The translations under genes were made by a program, and so were the position numbers. Below, one piece after another: positions 28,600 through 37,446 of a DNA stretch of 64,000 nucleotides (position 1 is the first letter of the stretch; each line of letters starts with the position of its first letter). The notes beneath the pieces were generated by a model. That model made no database searches, was not told where the DNA came from, and saw nothing but the letters and a program-made list of their open reading frames with translations. Where the stretch lies: assembly GCF_004001045.1 (NCBI RefSeq), contig NZ_BIMK01000018.1, positions 106,757 through 170,756 on the forward strand. The letters are read 5' to 3'. The DNA comes from Paenibacillus chibensis (GTDB lineage Bacteria; Bacillota; Bacilli; Paenibacillales; Paenibacillaceae).

Positions 28600-28608
28600 T
28601 GATATAAT
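28600..28608 (+). promoter_or_regulatory. Extended -10 promoter for the divergent operon
   Basis: TGATATAAT is a full extended -10; no good -35 is seen. It lies about 110 bp before the mini-membrane protein gene. The 28410-28716 interval holds only this promoter and the opposite one. Confidence 0.5.
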
Positions 28609-28716
28609 TAAAGCCGGCAAAGTTCAATGATTGCAGCCGTGTTGCGCCTCGTAGGAAATAAGGCCTACTTCCTGCTTTCATTCATTTTCAAGCCCCCTAG
28701 AAAGGAACCGCGGATT

Positions 28717-28869
28717 ATGATTGCATACGGATGCCTCGGCATTTTGTTTCTATTTATTATCATCAAAATCGCCGTCTATTTTAACCGGCAGAAGCATGCT
28801 CCGACCCACGAGGATCTCGACGAGACCCTTCTGGCCATTGCCAACCGACGGAGGGACGATGCCTCATGA
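28717..28869 (+). CDS. Mini-membrane protein (50 aa)
   Basis: One N-terminal TM helix (residues 3-21) followed by a charged cytoplasmic tail. The start at 28717 follows AGAAAGGA at about 10 bp; the longer frame from 28627 lacks a ribosome site. It overlaps the next gene by 4 bp (ATGA), so it is translationally coupled to the zinc-ribbon membrane protein. Function unknown; probably a small subunit of the same complex. Confidence 0.65.
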   Translation: MIAYGCLGILFLFIIIKIAVYFNRQKHAPTHEDLDETLLAIANRRRDDAS

Positions 28870-29801
28870 CGAAGAAGAAGCCGGTTCGCCTGCGCCCCTA
28901 TTATAAGACAAGATATGCCTATGAAAAGTTAAGAGTTTGCAAACATTGCCGCTCTTTCACCGTGCTGTGGGAAGATAAATGCGCGAACTGCGGCAAGCAG
29001 GCGCTCATACCCGTCATGGATCAGGCCCGAATCAACGCCAAGCGCTCCATGCAGAACGAGCGGCTCATCGCGCTTTTGGTCATGCTCGCCGCCGTTCTGT
29101 TCAGCCAGACCTTCGTGCAGATCGTGCTTTGTTTCCTGGGCGGAATGGCGTTGACGCTTTTTCTCTGGTGGTTTCAGCGGAAAATGCTTGAGACCGAAAC
29201 GAGACGGCAGCTGGATAAGCTGCTGCGCGGCAGCGAGCGCCGCATTGTAGAGGGCATTTACTTGAATCTCGGCACCGCATCCGCCGCCATCAAAGAGGAT
29301 GAACAGCTCGGTTATGAGATTTTGCGGGAAATCGCCAGCATCGTTCATAACGACCGCATCCGCCTGCAGCGCATCATGCTGCTTCAGGGCTTCGTGCTCC
29401 GCAAGGACATGGAGCTGGAACTTGAGCCGCTGATGCTGGAGGACTTTGAACCGGCCCTGGCCGAATACATCGGCGAGCTGGCCAAGGTCAAACGCGAGCT
29501 GATCAAAAGCCAGGCCATCCGGTACGTGATGATCTATGAGCGTGAAATTCTCCGTATGAAGGATGGCGCCGGCATCATGGCTGGCGTTGCGGGTGCCGCG
29601 GTTCGGATGAAGAAATACGTGGACATGTATCCCGAATTTATCCTCCGCTACGTGCGCCAGCTGCCGAAGGAGCGCTATTTGCGGCTGTACCAGCTGGTGC
29701 GGCGCAATCCCGACCAATCCTGGAACGGACTGCGCGATGAAGTCTCGGCCATATATAACGAGAAATACCGCTGGGATCCGGAATTCCAGAACTGGGAATA
29801 G
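28866..29801 (+). CDS. Zinc-ribbon membrane protein
   Basis: A 311-aa protein with an N-terminal four-cysteine zinc ribbon (CKHC ... CANC, about residues 20-42), two TM helices (about 68-85 and 87-104) and a long helical cytoplasmic domain ending in conserved-looking YLRLYQLVRRNP. No enzyme motif is recognised. The zinc ribbon echoes the one in the GTPase, a recurrent theme of this block. It is coupled to the mini-membrane gene by a 4-bp overlap and followed after 36 bp by the TPR-like gene. Confidence 0.7.
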   Translation: MTKKKPVRLRPYYKTRYAYEKLRVCKHCRSFTVLWEDKCANCGKQALIPVMDQARINAKRSMQNERLIALLVMLAAVLFSQTFVQIVLCFLGGMALTLFLWWFQRKMLETETRRQLDKLLRGSERRIVEGIYLNLGTASAAIKEDEQLGYEILREIASIVHNDRIRLQRIMLLQGFVLRKDMELELEPLMLEDFEPALAEYIGELAKVKRELIKSQAIRYVMIYEREILRMKDGAGIMAGVAGAAVRMKKYVDMYPEFILRYVRQLPKERYLRLYQLVRRNPDQSWNGLRDEVSAIYNEKYRWDPEFQNWE

Positions 29802-29837
29802 GCTGTGTCCAAATTTTATTAAAGAGGCCATAAATAT

Positions 29838-31604
29838 ATGACGATAAAACGTACGCTAACCCTGCGTAATCTTCTGATTTTGTTCTGTATCGCCATGCTG
29901 GTCCTGATCGTCCTGAAGGGAATCGACATCAACCGCAAAATGGCCTGGGTCGACGAAGCCGGCCGCTACTATGATCAAAACGATCTCCTCCGCGCGGAAG
30001 AAGGCTACCAAAAGGCGGCGGGCAACAAGTCCATTCATTACAAAGAGGCCCTAATCGCGGAGCGCCTGCGCGAGCTTGAGCCGATTACCTTGATGAAGCA
30101 AACCTTGACCCAGCTGGACCGGCGCGCGGAGCGCACGGGCTCCGGACAGGATTTTACCGGCTTTCTCCAGGTGTATAACGAGCTGCTGAGCGCCAAAAGC
30201 AAGTTTATGGGCACGAACGACCGCTTCGCTCCCTACTATGCCAAAATCTCGGCGAATCTCGGTATATCGGATCATATGACGAGCTACTTCCAGCAGTTTA
30301 AAGCGTTGTTCTACAACCAGCTGGAGGAGCGGTTAGCCAAGGGACAAACGGATGAAGCGGTGCCGAAATGGAATCTGCTGGCGATTCCGGACGATTTCTA
30401 CGGCGGAACAACCGAGAAAACCAAACAGCTGAATGCCAAATTCAAGGACTTCGATGAGAAGCTGCTCGCCAAGCTGGCCGGAGACGGCAAATTCCAAGAC
30501 CTCCTGAATCTGTCGCAGTCTTTTATCAGCCAATATGAAGGACGTAAAATGAAAGCGCCGTGGGTCAAGAGCAAAACGGATGAGCTCGCGCGGATCATCC
30601 TGGAAAAGGATGTGGACGGGGACCAGCCAGCCAATTATGCCGTGCATGCCAAAGCCTATGAATCCTATGCCAAAAGCACGGGGATCAAGTCCGGACTGCT
30701 GAGCGAGATCGACCGTCAAATTCGTAAATGGCTGACCTCGGCCCAGCGCAAAATCAAAAATAACGATTATGAAGGTGCGATCGCCATCTATGAGGCGCTC
30801 TCCTCATTCCAGGACACCTCGGAAGAATTGAAGAAGGCCAAGCTCGCCTGGACGGTCCATGATCCGCTGCGGCTGCTGCAGCAGACCGACGGGACGAAGA
30901 ATTACAGCCACGTCAGCGGCGGAGGCAACCGGTTCGGCGGCAGCGCCTATGCCATCGGCTCGGATGACGACAATGCGGTTTATTTTGCGATAATGAACGA
31001 GGACGAGTCGGTGCAACTGGTCAGCACACATGATTTTCCTTCGGGCGTAAGCATCCGGCAGATTTCGATCGAGAAATCGCTCAGCACGAAGACTGTGCCG
31101 GTGATTCTCGTCGAGGGAGAATCCGCATCCAGACAAGCGCTTTATGCAGCCTTTGAGGTGCATGACGGCAGCATGACCCCGCTGTTCCTCTTTGATGCTG
31201 ACGGCTATGAGGTGCAGGCGGACAAATCGCTGCTTGTGACCCGTCCGGACGGCGTTCAAGGCGATGGCGGCACTTCCCAGCAAGCAATCTACATGCGCCA
31301 GGGAGACAGCTATCAATTCATGGGCTACCAAAAGGATTACACCGATATCAGCGTCAATGATCTGCTTGGCCATTCCAACGAGAAGGTCCGGTTCACCTGC
31401 TACGTCGTATACGGAGGCGAAGGCGATGCTTTGGCACAGATGGGTGACTCCTATGTGAAGCTGCACGGGAACTATACCTTCTCCGATGGTATGAATGTGA
31501 CCGTAACCGGCCTGTTCAGCCAGTTTGAGGACGTGTATCCCGGCGGGGATCAGCTCGGCGAAATGGTTACCGTTCCGGTGTTCGATGTAGAGAATATGGA
31601 GTAA
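29838..31604 (+). CDS. Membrane-anchored TPR-like protein with C-terminal beta domain
   Basis: A 588-aa protein with one N-terminal TM anchor (about 11-27). Helical repeats of TPR character follow (RYYDQNDLLRAEEGYQKAA near 42-61 and KNNDYEGAIAIYEALSSF near 300), then an extracellular C-terminal beta region (about 355-588). It is probably a scaffold outside the membrane working with the divergent vWA/tubulin genes. Last gene of the plus-strand operon, followed by a strong terminator. Confidence 0.7.
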   Translation: MTIKRTLTLRNLLILFCIAMLVLIVLKGIDINRKMAWVDEAGRYYDQNDLLRAEEGYQKAAGNKSIHYKEALIAERLRELEPITLMKQTLTQLDRRAERTGSGQDFTGFLQVYNELLSAKSKFMGTNDRFAPYYAKISANLGISDHMTSYFQQFKALFYNQLEERLAKGQTDEAVPKWNLLAIPDDFYGGTTEKTKQLNAKFKDFDEKLLAKLAGDGKFQDLLNLSQSFISQYEGRKMKAPWVKSKTDELARIILEKDVDGDQPANYAVHAKAYESYAKSTGIKSGLLSEIDRQIRKWLTSAQRKIKNNDYEGAIAIYEALSSFQDTSEELKKAKLAWTVHDPLRLLQQTDGTKNYSHVSGGGNRFGGSAYAIGSDDDNAVYFAIMNEDESVQLVSTHDFPSGVSIRQISIEKSLSTKTVPVILVEGESASRQALYAAFEVHDGSMTPLFLFDADGYEVQADKSLLVTRPDGVQGDGGTSQQAIYMRQGDSYQFMGYQKDYTDISVNDLLGHSNEKVRFTCYVVYGGEGDALAQMGDSYVKLHGNYTFSDGMNVTVTGLFSQFEDVYPGGDQLGEMVTVPVFDVENME

Positions 31605-31607
31605 AAG

Positions 31608-31644
31608 AAAAAGCAGGCGCCCATCCGGGCAGTCTGCTTTTTTT
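31608..31644 (+). terminator. Terminator of the plus-strand operon
   Basis: The stem AGCAG-GC-GCCC/GGGC-AG-TCTGCT is followed by a seven-base T-run. Confidence 0.8.
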
Positions 31645-31760
31645 CGTACCTTTTTTCGAAATGCAAGATATATCCGGCGTGATGATGCATTTTGTGATAG
31701 CACCCGCGCTTCATCCTTGTGCTTCACCCGATCCTACCAATGATGAATATACCAAACAAT

Positions 31761-31797
31761 AAAGAAGGGCAGCCCGAGAATACGTCTCGGACCGCCC
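31761..31797 (-). terminator. Terminator downstream of the Big2 protein gene
   Basis: Minus-strand GGGCGGTCCGAG and CTCGGGCTGCCC arms form a stem followed by TTCTTT. Confidence 0.75.
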
Positions 31798-31823
31798 GTT
31801 TGATGCAGCAGCATAAGCTGTCA

Positions 31824-34217
31824 TTATTTGACTGTCACGATCACCTTCGTCGACTTGCCGCCAAACGTTACCGTAATCGTCGCTTTGCCTTTTCCCGTCG
31901 CCTTCACGACGCCGTCTTTGACGGTAGCGGTCAGGATCCGGGAAGACTTCCACAGCGCCGGCTTGGTCACATCCGAATCACTTCCGTCATTGTATGTCGC
32001 AATGGCTGTGATGGGCACCGATTGGCCAACGCTCATGTTCAAGCTGACTTCATTGGTCTGAAGATATTTCAGGATATCGACTTCCACCGGAATGCGCACG
32101 GATTTGCTGCCGTACTTGGCGGTAATCGTCGTTTTGCCGCTGGCCACAGCGGTAATCTTGCCTTTGTTTACGGATGCGACTTTATAATTGGAGGTGCTCC
32201 AATCGGCTTTGTCGCTGACATCCTTCGTCGAACCGTCACTGAAGGTCACGGTGACTTTGACATCGGCCGTTTTTTCTTTCGCTTTGCCTGCAGTTTTCAG
32301 GGAGACGAAGTCCACATCGGCATCGATCTTCGAGATGACATCCACTTCGACGGCTACGGTAACCTTCTTGCCGCCGTACTCCGCCGTAATGTTGGCCTTC
32401 CCGCTCTTCATGCCCGTTACAACGCCTTCGCCATCCACGCTGGCTACCGAAGGGTTGCTGGACTTCCAGGTTGCTCTCTTATTCAGTCCATCCGCTGCTT
32501 CAGGATCGTTCACCGCGGACAAATCGATCGTTTTCTTGTCGCCGGTCGACATGATGATCAGGCTTTGCGGCGAAGTCAGATCGCTGACCAGGCCGACCTC
32601 AACCGTCATCGTGTACGATTTGCCGTCGTATTTACCCGTAATCGTAGCGGTGCCGGAGCTAATACCCGTTACAACGCCCTTTTCATCGATTTTGGCGATG
32701 TCTTCCTTATTGGAGCTCCATTCAACCTTATCGGTCACCTGCTCCGATGCCTTATCTGCGCCGTAATCCAGGATAATGCTGGCCGCATAGGTTCCGCCTA
32801 CTTTGAGGGAGACCTTTTTCGAGGAAACATCCACCTTCAGCGGCATGTCCACGGCCACATGGGTCGTTACGGTAACGCCGCCGTAAGTGGCGCTGATATC
32901 GGCTTCGCCCTTTTTATAGGCTGTCAGCATGCCGCTGCTGGATACATATACGACGTCTTCCTTGCTGGATTTCCAATCCGCCTTTTTTTCCACGTCATCG
33001 GATTCGCCGTTAGCATAGGTTGCCTTCAGTTTAATCTGGTAGGTTTTCAGATCCTGCAAACTCAGAGCCACTTTGTCCACCATATCGAGGTGACGCGGCA
33101 CATCCACGTCCACATTGATCGTGACGCTCTTGTCGCCGTATTTTGCCGTAATCACGGCAGAACCCGGCACGTTCGCGGTAATCATGCCTTGCTTTACGAA
33201 AGCAACCTTCTCGTTGCTGGATGTCCATACGGCATCCTTCGTAATGTCTACCGGATCTTTATCCGGATAAACGGCCTCCACCTTGATCGGTGCATCGAGT
33301 GATGTGTTCGCATGGAGGAAAACATCCTGCTTGCTTGCCTGCAAGCGAATGGTTTTATCTACATCCACCTGAATCGTAGCCGTCTTGGTGCCGTATTTGG
33401 CGGTGATCGTGGCCGATCCCGGCCCGTAGGCCGTAATCTCCCCTTTGATCACGTCAGCGACATCAGGATTGCTTGTTGTCCATTCTGCCTTCGCGGCAAC
33501 ATCTTCTTTGACATCCCCGTCCGGATAGGTTGCCTTCAGCGTAATTTGTACGGTTTTCTTCTCGCTGGCCAGCATGGACACCTGTGTCACATTGGGATCC
33601 AGACGTTTAACCAGCTCAACGCTGACCGGAATGGAAACCGTTTGCTTGCCGTAAGTCGCCGTAATCGTTGCCGTACCGGAACTGATTGGTTTGACCGTAC
33701 CGTTCACGACCGAGACGATGCTGTTGTCATCGACCGTCCAGTCTGCTTTGCTCGAAACATCCGTATCCGTCGTGTTGTCCGCGTACGTTGCGGTCAAGTG
33801 AATGGTCGGATTATCATTCAATTTCAGATTGAGCTTTTTCTGAGGATCCGAAATGGTCAGCGCTTTTACTTTTTTGGTCACGTTCACTTGAACGGACTCG
33901 GTTTCGCTGCCATAAACGACAGAGATGGTAGAATTCCCTTCGCCTACCGCGGTAATAGTACCGTTATACACGGTGGCTACCGCGCTGTTCATACTGCTCC
34001 AGCTTGCTTTTATCGTCAAATTTTCAGTTGAGTTGTCCTTATAAACGCCCGTCGCCGTCACAGATGCCGTATCGCCAATCTCCAAGTTAACCTTGGATTT
34101 TGAGAGAACCAGCTTGGACAAATCCGCTGCCGTAGCAGCCCAAGTGATTCCGGAGTATGCCATGCACAGGACCATAACCAGTGACACGACAAGCATCTTT
34201 TGAAGCTTCTTCTGCAA
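31824..34217 (-). CDS. Surface protein with nine Big2-type Ig-like repeats
   Basis: A 797-aa secreted protein. The TTG start at 34217 follows GGAGGG at 8 bp and directly precedes a signal peptide (MQKKLQKMLVVSLVMVL). The 66 upstream in-frame codons have no ribosome site. Nine tandem domains of about 85 residues follow, each with an ATY-DG-V--KA-W-SSN pattern and ending in a GTATITAKYG-like strand. Such bacterial Ig-like 2 repeats occur in cell-surface adhesion or wall-binding proteins. There is no SLH or LPXTG anchor; it may be retained by charge or be secreted. Confidence 0.88.
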   Translation of the reverse strand: MQKKLQKMLVVSLVMVLCMAYSGITWAATAADLSKLVLSKSKVNLEIGDTASVTATGVYKDNSTENLTIKASWSSMNSAVATVYNGTITAVGEGNSTISVVYGSETESVQVNVTKKVKALTISDPQKKLNLKLNDNPTIHLTATYADNTTDTDVSSKADWTVDDNSIVSVVNGTVKPISSGTATITATYGKQTVSIPVSVELVKRLDPNVTQVSMLASEKKTVQITLKATYPDGDVKEDVAAKAEWTTSNPDVADVIKGEITAYGPGSATITAKYGTKTATIQVDVDKTIRLQASKQDVFLHANTSLDAPIKVEAVYPDKDPVDITKDAVWTSSNEKVAFVKQGMITANVPGSAVITAKYGDKSVTINVDVDVPRHLDMVDKVALSLQDLKTYQIKLKATYANGESDDVEKKADWKSSKEDVVYVSSSGMLTAYKKGEADISATYGGVTVTTHVAVDMPLKVDVSSKKVSLKVGGTYAASIILDYGADKASEQVTDKVEWSSNKEDIAKIDEKGVVTGISSGTATITGKYDGKSYTMTVEVGLVSDLTSPQSLIIMSTGDKKTIDLSAVNDPEAADGLNKRATWKSSNPSVASVDGEGVVTGMKSGKANITAEYGGKKVTVAVEVDVISKIDADVDFVSLKTAGKAKEKTADVKVTVTFSDGSTKDVSDKADWSTSNYKVASVNKGKITAVASGKTTITAKYGSKSVRIPVEVDILKYLQTNEVSLNMSVGQSVPITAIATYNDGSDSDVTKPALWKSSRILTATVKDGVVKATGKGKATITVTFGGKSTKVIVTVK

Positions 34218-34462
34218 TGTAAATTCCCTCCAATTCCTGTTTTTGATAAACACATCATACCTCACATATCGGTCGGGCGGGGATAGAATGTTAGCTTTTT
34301 CGTGCTTTTTTGTGCGTATTTCGGTTTTTTTCGGGAAAATGACGTTTTTTGTCGATTGCTTCAAGCTTCCGTGAACGGGGTAATTTATTGGTTGGTAAGT
34401 TCCGCATGAGAACAACTATCCTTCCGATTGCACGTCTATTATATATATGGAGGTGCCTACCC

Positions 34463-35518
34463 ATGATCACAACCGACCATCCGATAACGGGCAAAGCCGA
34501 AGCGCTGGTTCAGGAGCATTTCAGCAAACCATTCCCGCACAGCGTTACGATCGGCATTCTGGAAAACGGAAACCAGTTTTACTTGGGCCAAGGTCAGCCG
34601 CAGGGCTTCGATTATTCATCAGCCATTTATGAAGCGGCTTCGATTACCAAGGTGTTTACGACGACGCTGCTATGCCTGCTGGAGCAGCAGGGCAAGCTGA
34701 AGCGTTCAGACACCATTGGTCAATACATACCGGAAGTCGCCGGGAACCGCAAAATCAGCGCGATCACCCTGGAACAGCTCGGATCGCATACGTCCGGTCT
34801 GCCCCGCCTGCCCGCTGGACTCAAATTTGTAATGACAAACAAGCTTAATCCCTATGAGCATTATAATGAAGAACAGCTCCTGAAGGACCTCCCCAAATGC
34901 CGGCCTTCGGCGCCGGGACGGTATGAATATTCCAATCTGGGCGTGGGCTTGCTCGGATATATTCTTGCCCGGTGCACCGGACGCACCCTGGAGGAGCTCG
35001 TGAAGGAAGAAATTTGCGGTCCGCTCTTCATGGAAGACACCACGTTTGTGCTGAGCTCCGCCCAGCAGCAAAGACTGCTTCCCGTATACACCGCCAACGG
35101 CAAAGAGGTTCCTCACTGGGACCTGGGCGCGCTGGCAGCAGCAGGAGGCCTGCGCACGACGGCCAGAGACCTGCTCCAATTTGCCAAGGCAAATACGGGC
35201 ATGGGCGCAGCTTCCGTTGTTGCTGCCATGAAAGCGGCCCAGCAGCCGAGACTCCGGATCCGCCGCAATGACGAGGTGGGCCTCGGCTGGATGATCCGCA
35301 CGGGCGTGTACCACGACCGCATGCATTGGCATAACGGCGGCACGTACGGCTCAAGCAGCTTCATCGGCTTCCACAGGGAGAAAAATATGGCGGTCATCGT
35401 TCTCTCGAACAACGGCAGCTTCGCATTGAAGCCCTTCTCCCTGCTCCGCGCCCAGAAAAGGCATGTCGACGAGATCGGCCTCGAGCTGCTGCGCATCATG
35501 ACCAAAACGATGGATTAA
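34463..35518 (+). CDS. Serine hydrolase of the beta-lactamase/DD-peptidase superfamily
   Basis: A 351-aa protein with the class C-type motifs SITK (60-63), YSN (156-158) and HNGG (about 293). There is no signal peptide, so a cytoplasmic location is likely; esterase or peptidase activity is more plausible than beta-lactam resistance. The start at 34463 follows GGAGGTG; the longer frame from 34349 lacks a site. It is transcribed divergently from the Big2 protein gene. Confidence 0.85.
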   Translation: MITTDHPITGKAEALVQEHFSKPFPHSVTIGILENGNQFYLGQGQPQGFDYSSAIYEAASITKVFTTTLLCLLEQQGKLKRSDTIGQYIPEVAGNRKISAITLEQLGSHTSGLPRLPAGLKFVMTNKLNPYEHYNEEQLLKDLPKCRPSAPGRYEYSNLGVGLLGYILARCTGRTLEELVKEEICGPLFMEDTTFVLSSAQQQRLLPVYTANGKEVPHWDLGALAAAGGLRTTARDLLQFAKANTGMGAASVVAAMKAAQQPRLRIRRNDEVGLGWMIRTGVYHDRMHWHNGGTYGSSSFIGFHREKNMAVIVLSNNGSFALKPFSLLRAQKRHVDEIGLELLRIMTKTMD

Positions 35519-35627
35519 TGAGCAAATTTTCATCTTTCTGTTACCGAAACGAGGTTTTTCCGCATTCCTTTTGCATGTATCTTTAACGTTAGGGGACGCA
35601 TTCTCTGAAGTTAAGGAGGGACATGAT

Positions 35628-36362
35628 ATGCGAAAATGGATTGCAGCCGGAATCGCCGCGATGCTGCTGTTAGGCGTCGCCGGTGCCGTTTGCGCGAACA
35701 TGCGGCGGCCCGAGCTCTTTGACTCGCCTGCAAGACAAGCTGTTCATCAAGCGGATGCAAAAACATCCGAGCTTACTTCCCGGGAGACCGCTCAAGCTCC
35801 CTCCGGCTTTACTGTAGAAAACAAGGCCGTGCGCCGCGTGCATCTGACCGCCGATTATCCTCAAATCAAGGGACTGCCCGACCAGGCGGCCGAGGAACGC
35901 ATCAATCAGGATCTGGAAGGCATCATCCGTATATTCAGCGAACGCATGTCCACCAACGACAAGCTGACCTTGGGCTATGAGATCACGAGCCGCTCCGGGG
36001 ACTTCTATTCCTTTGTGTTCCGCGGCAATCTGACGCAAGGTACCCACAGTGATGCCAAGGGCGAAACGCGGCCTGTGCTGAAAGCTCTCAATTATGACGC
36101 CCAAACGAACGTAAGCATCACGGCTGTCAATCTTTTGAAGGATGACCCGGCGTCGATGTCCGCTTTCAGCAAGCTGTTCAAGGTTTATGCCGGCAAAGAC
36201 GCGAGAGCGTTCGCAAAGGATATGGGCGTTTATTTTACCGATACGGATATCGTCTTTTATGATCTGCAGCAGGATGCCGCTCCGGAGTACACGCAGGTAC
36301 ACATTCCTCTCAAGGAAGCCAAGCCCTTTTTTAACGATCCGATTCAGCCCATAGATCAATAG
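35628..36362 (+). CDS. RsiV/PdaC-like exported protein (DUF3298/DUF4163 type)
   Basis: A 244-aa protein whose start at 35628 follows AAGGAGG. An N-terminal TM or signal segment covers residues 5-22, and the remaining extracytoplasmic domain has the KALNYDAQTNVSITAVNLL pattern typical of the RsiV/PdaC C-terminal fold (DUF3298). In B. subtilis such domains bind lysozyme (RsiV) or carry the deacetylase adjacent domain (PdaC). No cytoplasmic anti-sigma domain is present, so it is probably a stand-alone envelope protein. Confidence 0.7.
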   Translation: MRKWIAAGIAAMLLLGVAGAVCANMRRPELFDSPARQAVHQADAKTSELTSRETAQAPSGFTVENKAVRRVHLTADYPQIKGLPDQAAEERINQDLEGIIRIFSERMSTNDKLTLGYEITSRSGDFYSFVFRGNLTQGTHSDAKGETRPVLKALNYDAQTNVSITAVNLLKDDPASMSAFSKLFKVYAGKDARAFAKDMGVYFTDTDIVFYDLQQDAAPEYTQVHIPLKEAKPFFNDPIQPIDQ

Positions 36363-36452
36363 TCATCCAAAGAACATCATAACGCAGGACCTTGCGCCGA
36401 CATCCGTTCAGGAACTTTGCGGGGACCCCGTTATTTAATACAATTTATCATG

Positions 36453-36508
36453 AAAAAAAGAGACTGTCCCCCAGGTTCATGCAAACCTTGAGGGTCAGTC
36501 TCTTTTTC
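36453..36508. terminator. Bidirectional terminator between RsiV-like and DsbA-like genes
   Basis: AAAAAAGAGACTG and CAGTCTCTTTTT arms with inner AGGTT/AACCT pairing make a long hairpin between convergent genes. Confidence 0.85.
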
Positions 36509-36536
36509 ACGTACAACGATATGGCAAGCCGATCGC

Positions 36537-37250
36537 TCAGGCTTTATCCGTCGGCAGCGCACAGGAGCCATCCTGGCAAGCAAGATCATCCGAGCCGCCG
36601 ACCATCGTCAGCGGGTGGTCTTCCTTCCAGATGTTCTGCAGCGCGTCCACGAATACGTCCTCCGGCTGCGCGCCGGAAATGCCGTACTTCTGGTTCACCA
36701 CGAAGAAGGGCACGCCGGAAATGCCGAGCTTCGACGCTTGGCTCTCATCCTCGCGGACATCCGCCTTGTACGCATCGCTCTCCAGCATGTCAGCTGCGGC
36801 CTTGGCATCAAGCCCGATTTCGCCGGCCAGACGCGCGAGGCTTTGACGGTCCCCAAGATGCTCGGAATCGGTGAAATAAGCTTTGAACAGACGCTCGGTC
36901 ATGTCGTAACGTTGCCCGAACTCGCCGGCCCAATGCGTCAAACGATGGGCATCGAACGTATTCGTCGGCTTCATCGTATCAAAATGGTAGGTCAGCCCTA
37001 CCGTTTTCGCCTGCTCGGTCATGTTGGCGTTCATCGCTTTGGCCTGTTCCAGGCTCATGCCGTACTTGGAAGCCAATATGGCGTGCATGCTTTGGTCATT
37101 GTCGCGCGGCGCATCCGGCGCCAGCTCGAAGCTGCGGAACACCACTTCCACCTCGCTTTTATGCTCGAAGCGCTCCAAAGCCGCCTCGAACCGGCGTTTT
37201 CCGATGTAACAGAACGGGCAGGCAAAATCGGACCATACTTCAATTTTCAT
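36537..37250 (-). CDS. DsbA-family oxidoreductase, FrnE-like
   Basis: A 237-aa thioredoxin-fold protein with active site CPFC (11-14), the cis-proline loop GVPFF (P181) and an inserted helical domain. This is the FrnE/polyketide-biosynthesis isomerase-like cytoplasmic branch of DsbA. A second pair of cysteines (CQDGSC) lies near the C-terminus, as in FrnE proteins that cycle disulfides. No signal peptide. It probably handles thiol-disulfide stress. Start ATG follows AGGAGG. Confidence 0.88.
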   Translation of the reverse strand: MKIEVWSDFACPFCYIGKRRFEAALERFEHKSEVEVVFRSFELAPDAPRDNDQSMHAILASKYGMSLEQAKAMNANMTEQAKTVGLTYHFDTMKPTNTFDAHRLTHWAGEFGQRYDMTERLFKAYFTDSEHLGDRQSLARLAGEIGLDAKAAADMLESDAYKADVREDESQASKLGISGVPFFVVNQKYGISGAQPEDVFVDALQNIWKEDHPLTMVGGSDDLACQDGSCALPTDKA

Positions 37251-37446
37251 GTAAAAACCTCCTAGGATTGATCATTTATGATGTGCTAACTGATACTTTT
37301 TTATGCACAGAATGAATTAAAAAGAAAGGCAGGAACCCCCGCCTACTAACTGTAACTTCTTTATATACATTATATAGGAGTGCGCGCCGTTCCGCAACTT
37401 GAAAAGCCCGCTCCCGGTACATTTTCCAGGAGAATATCCGATTGCT

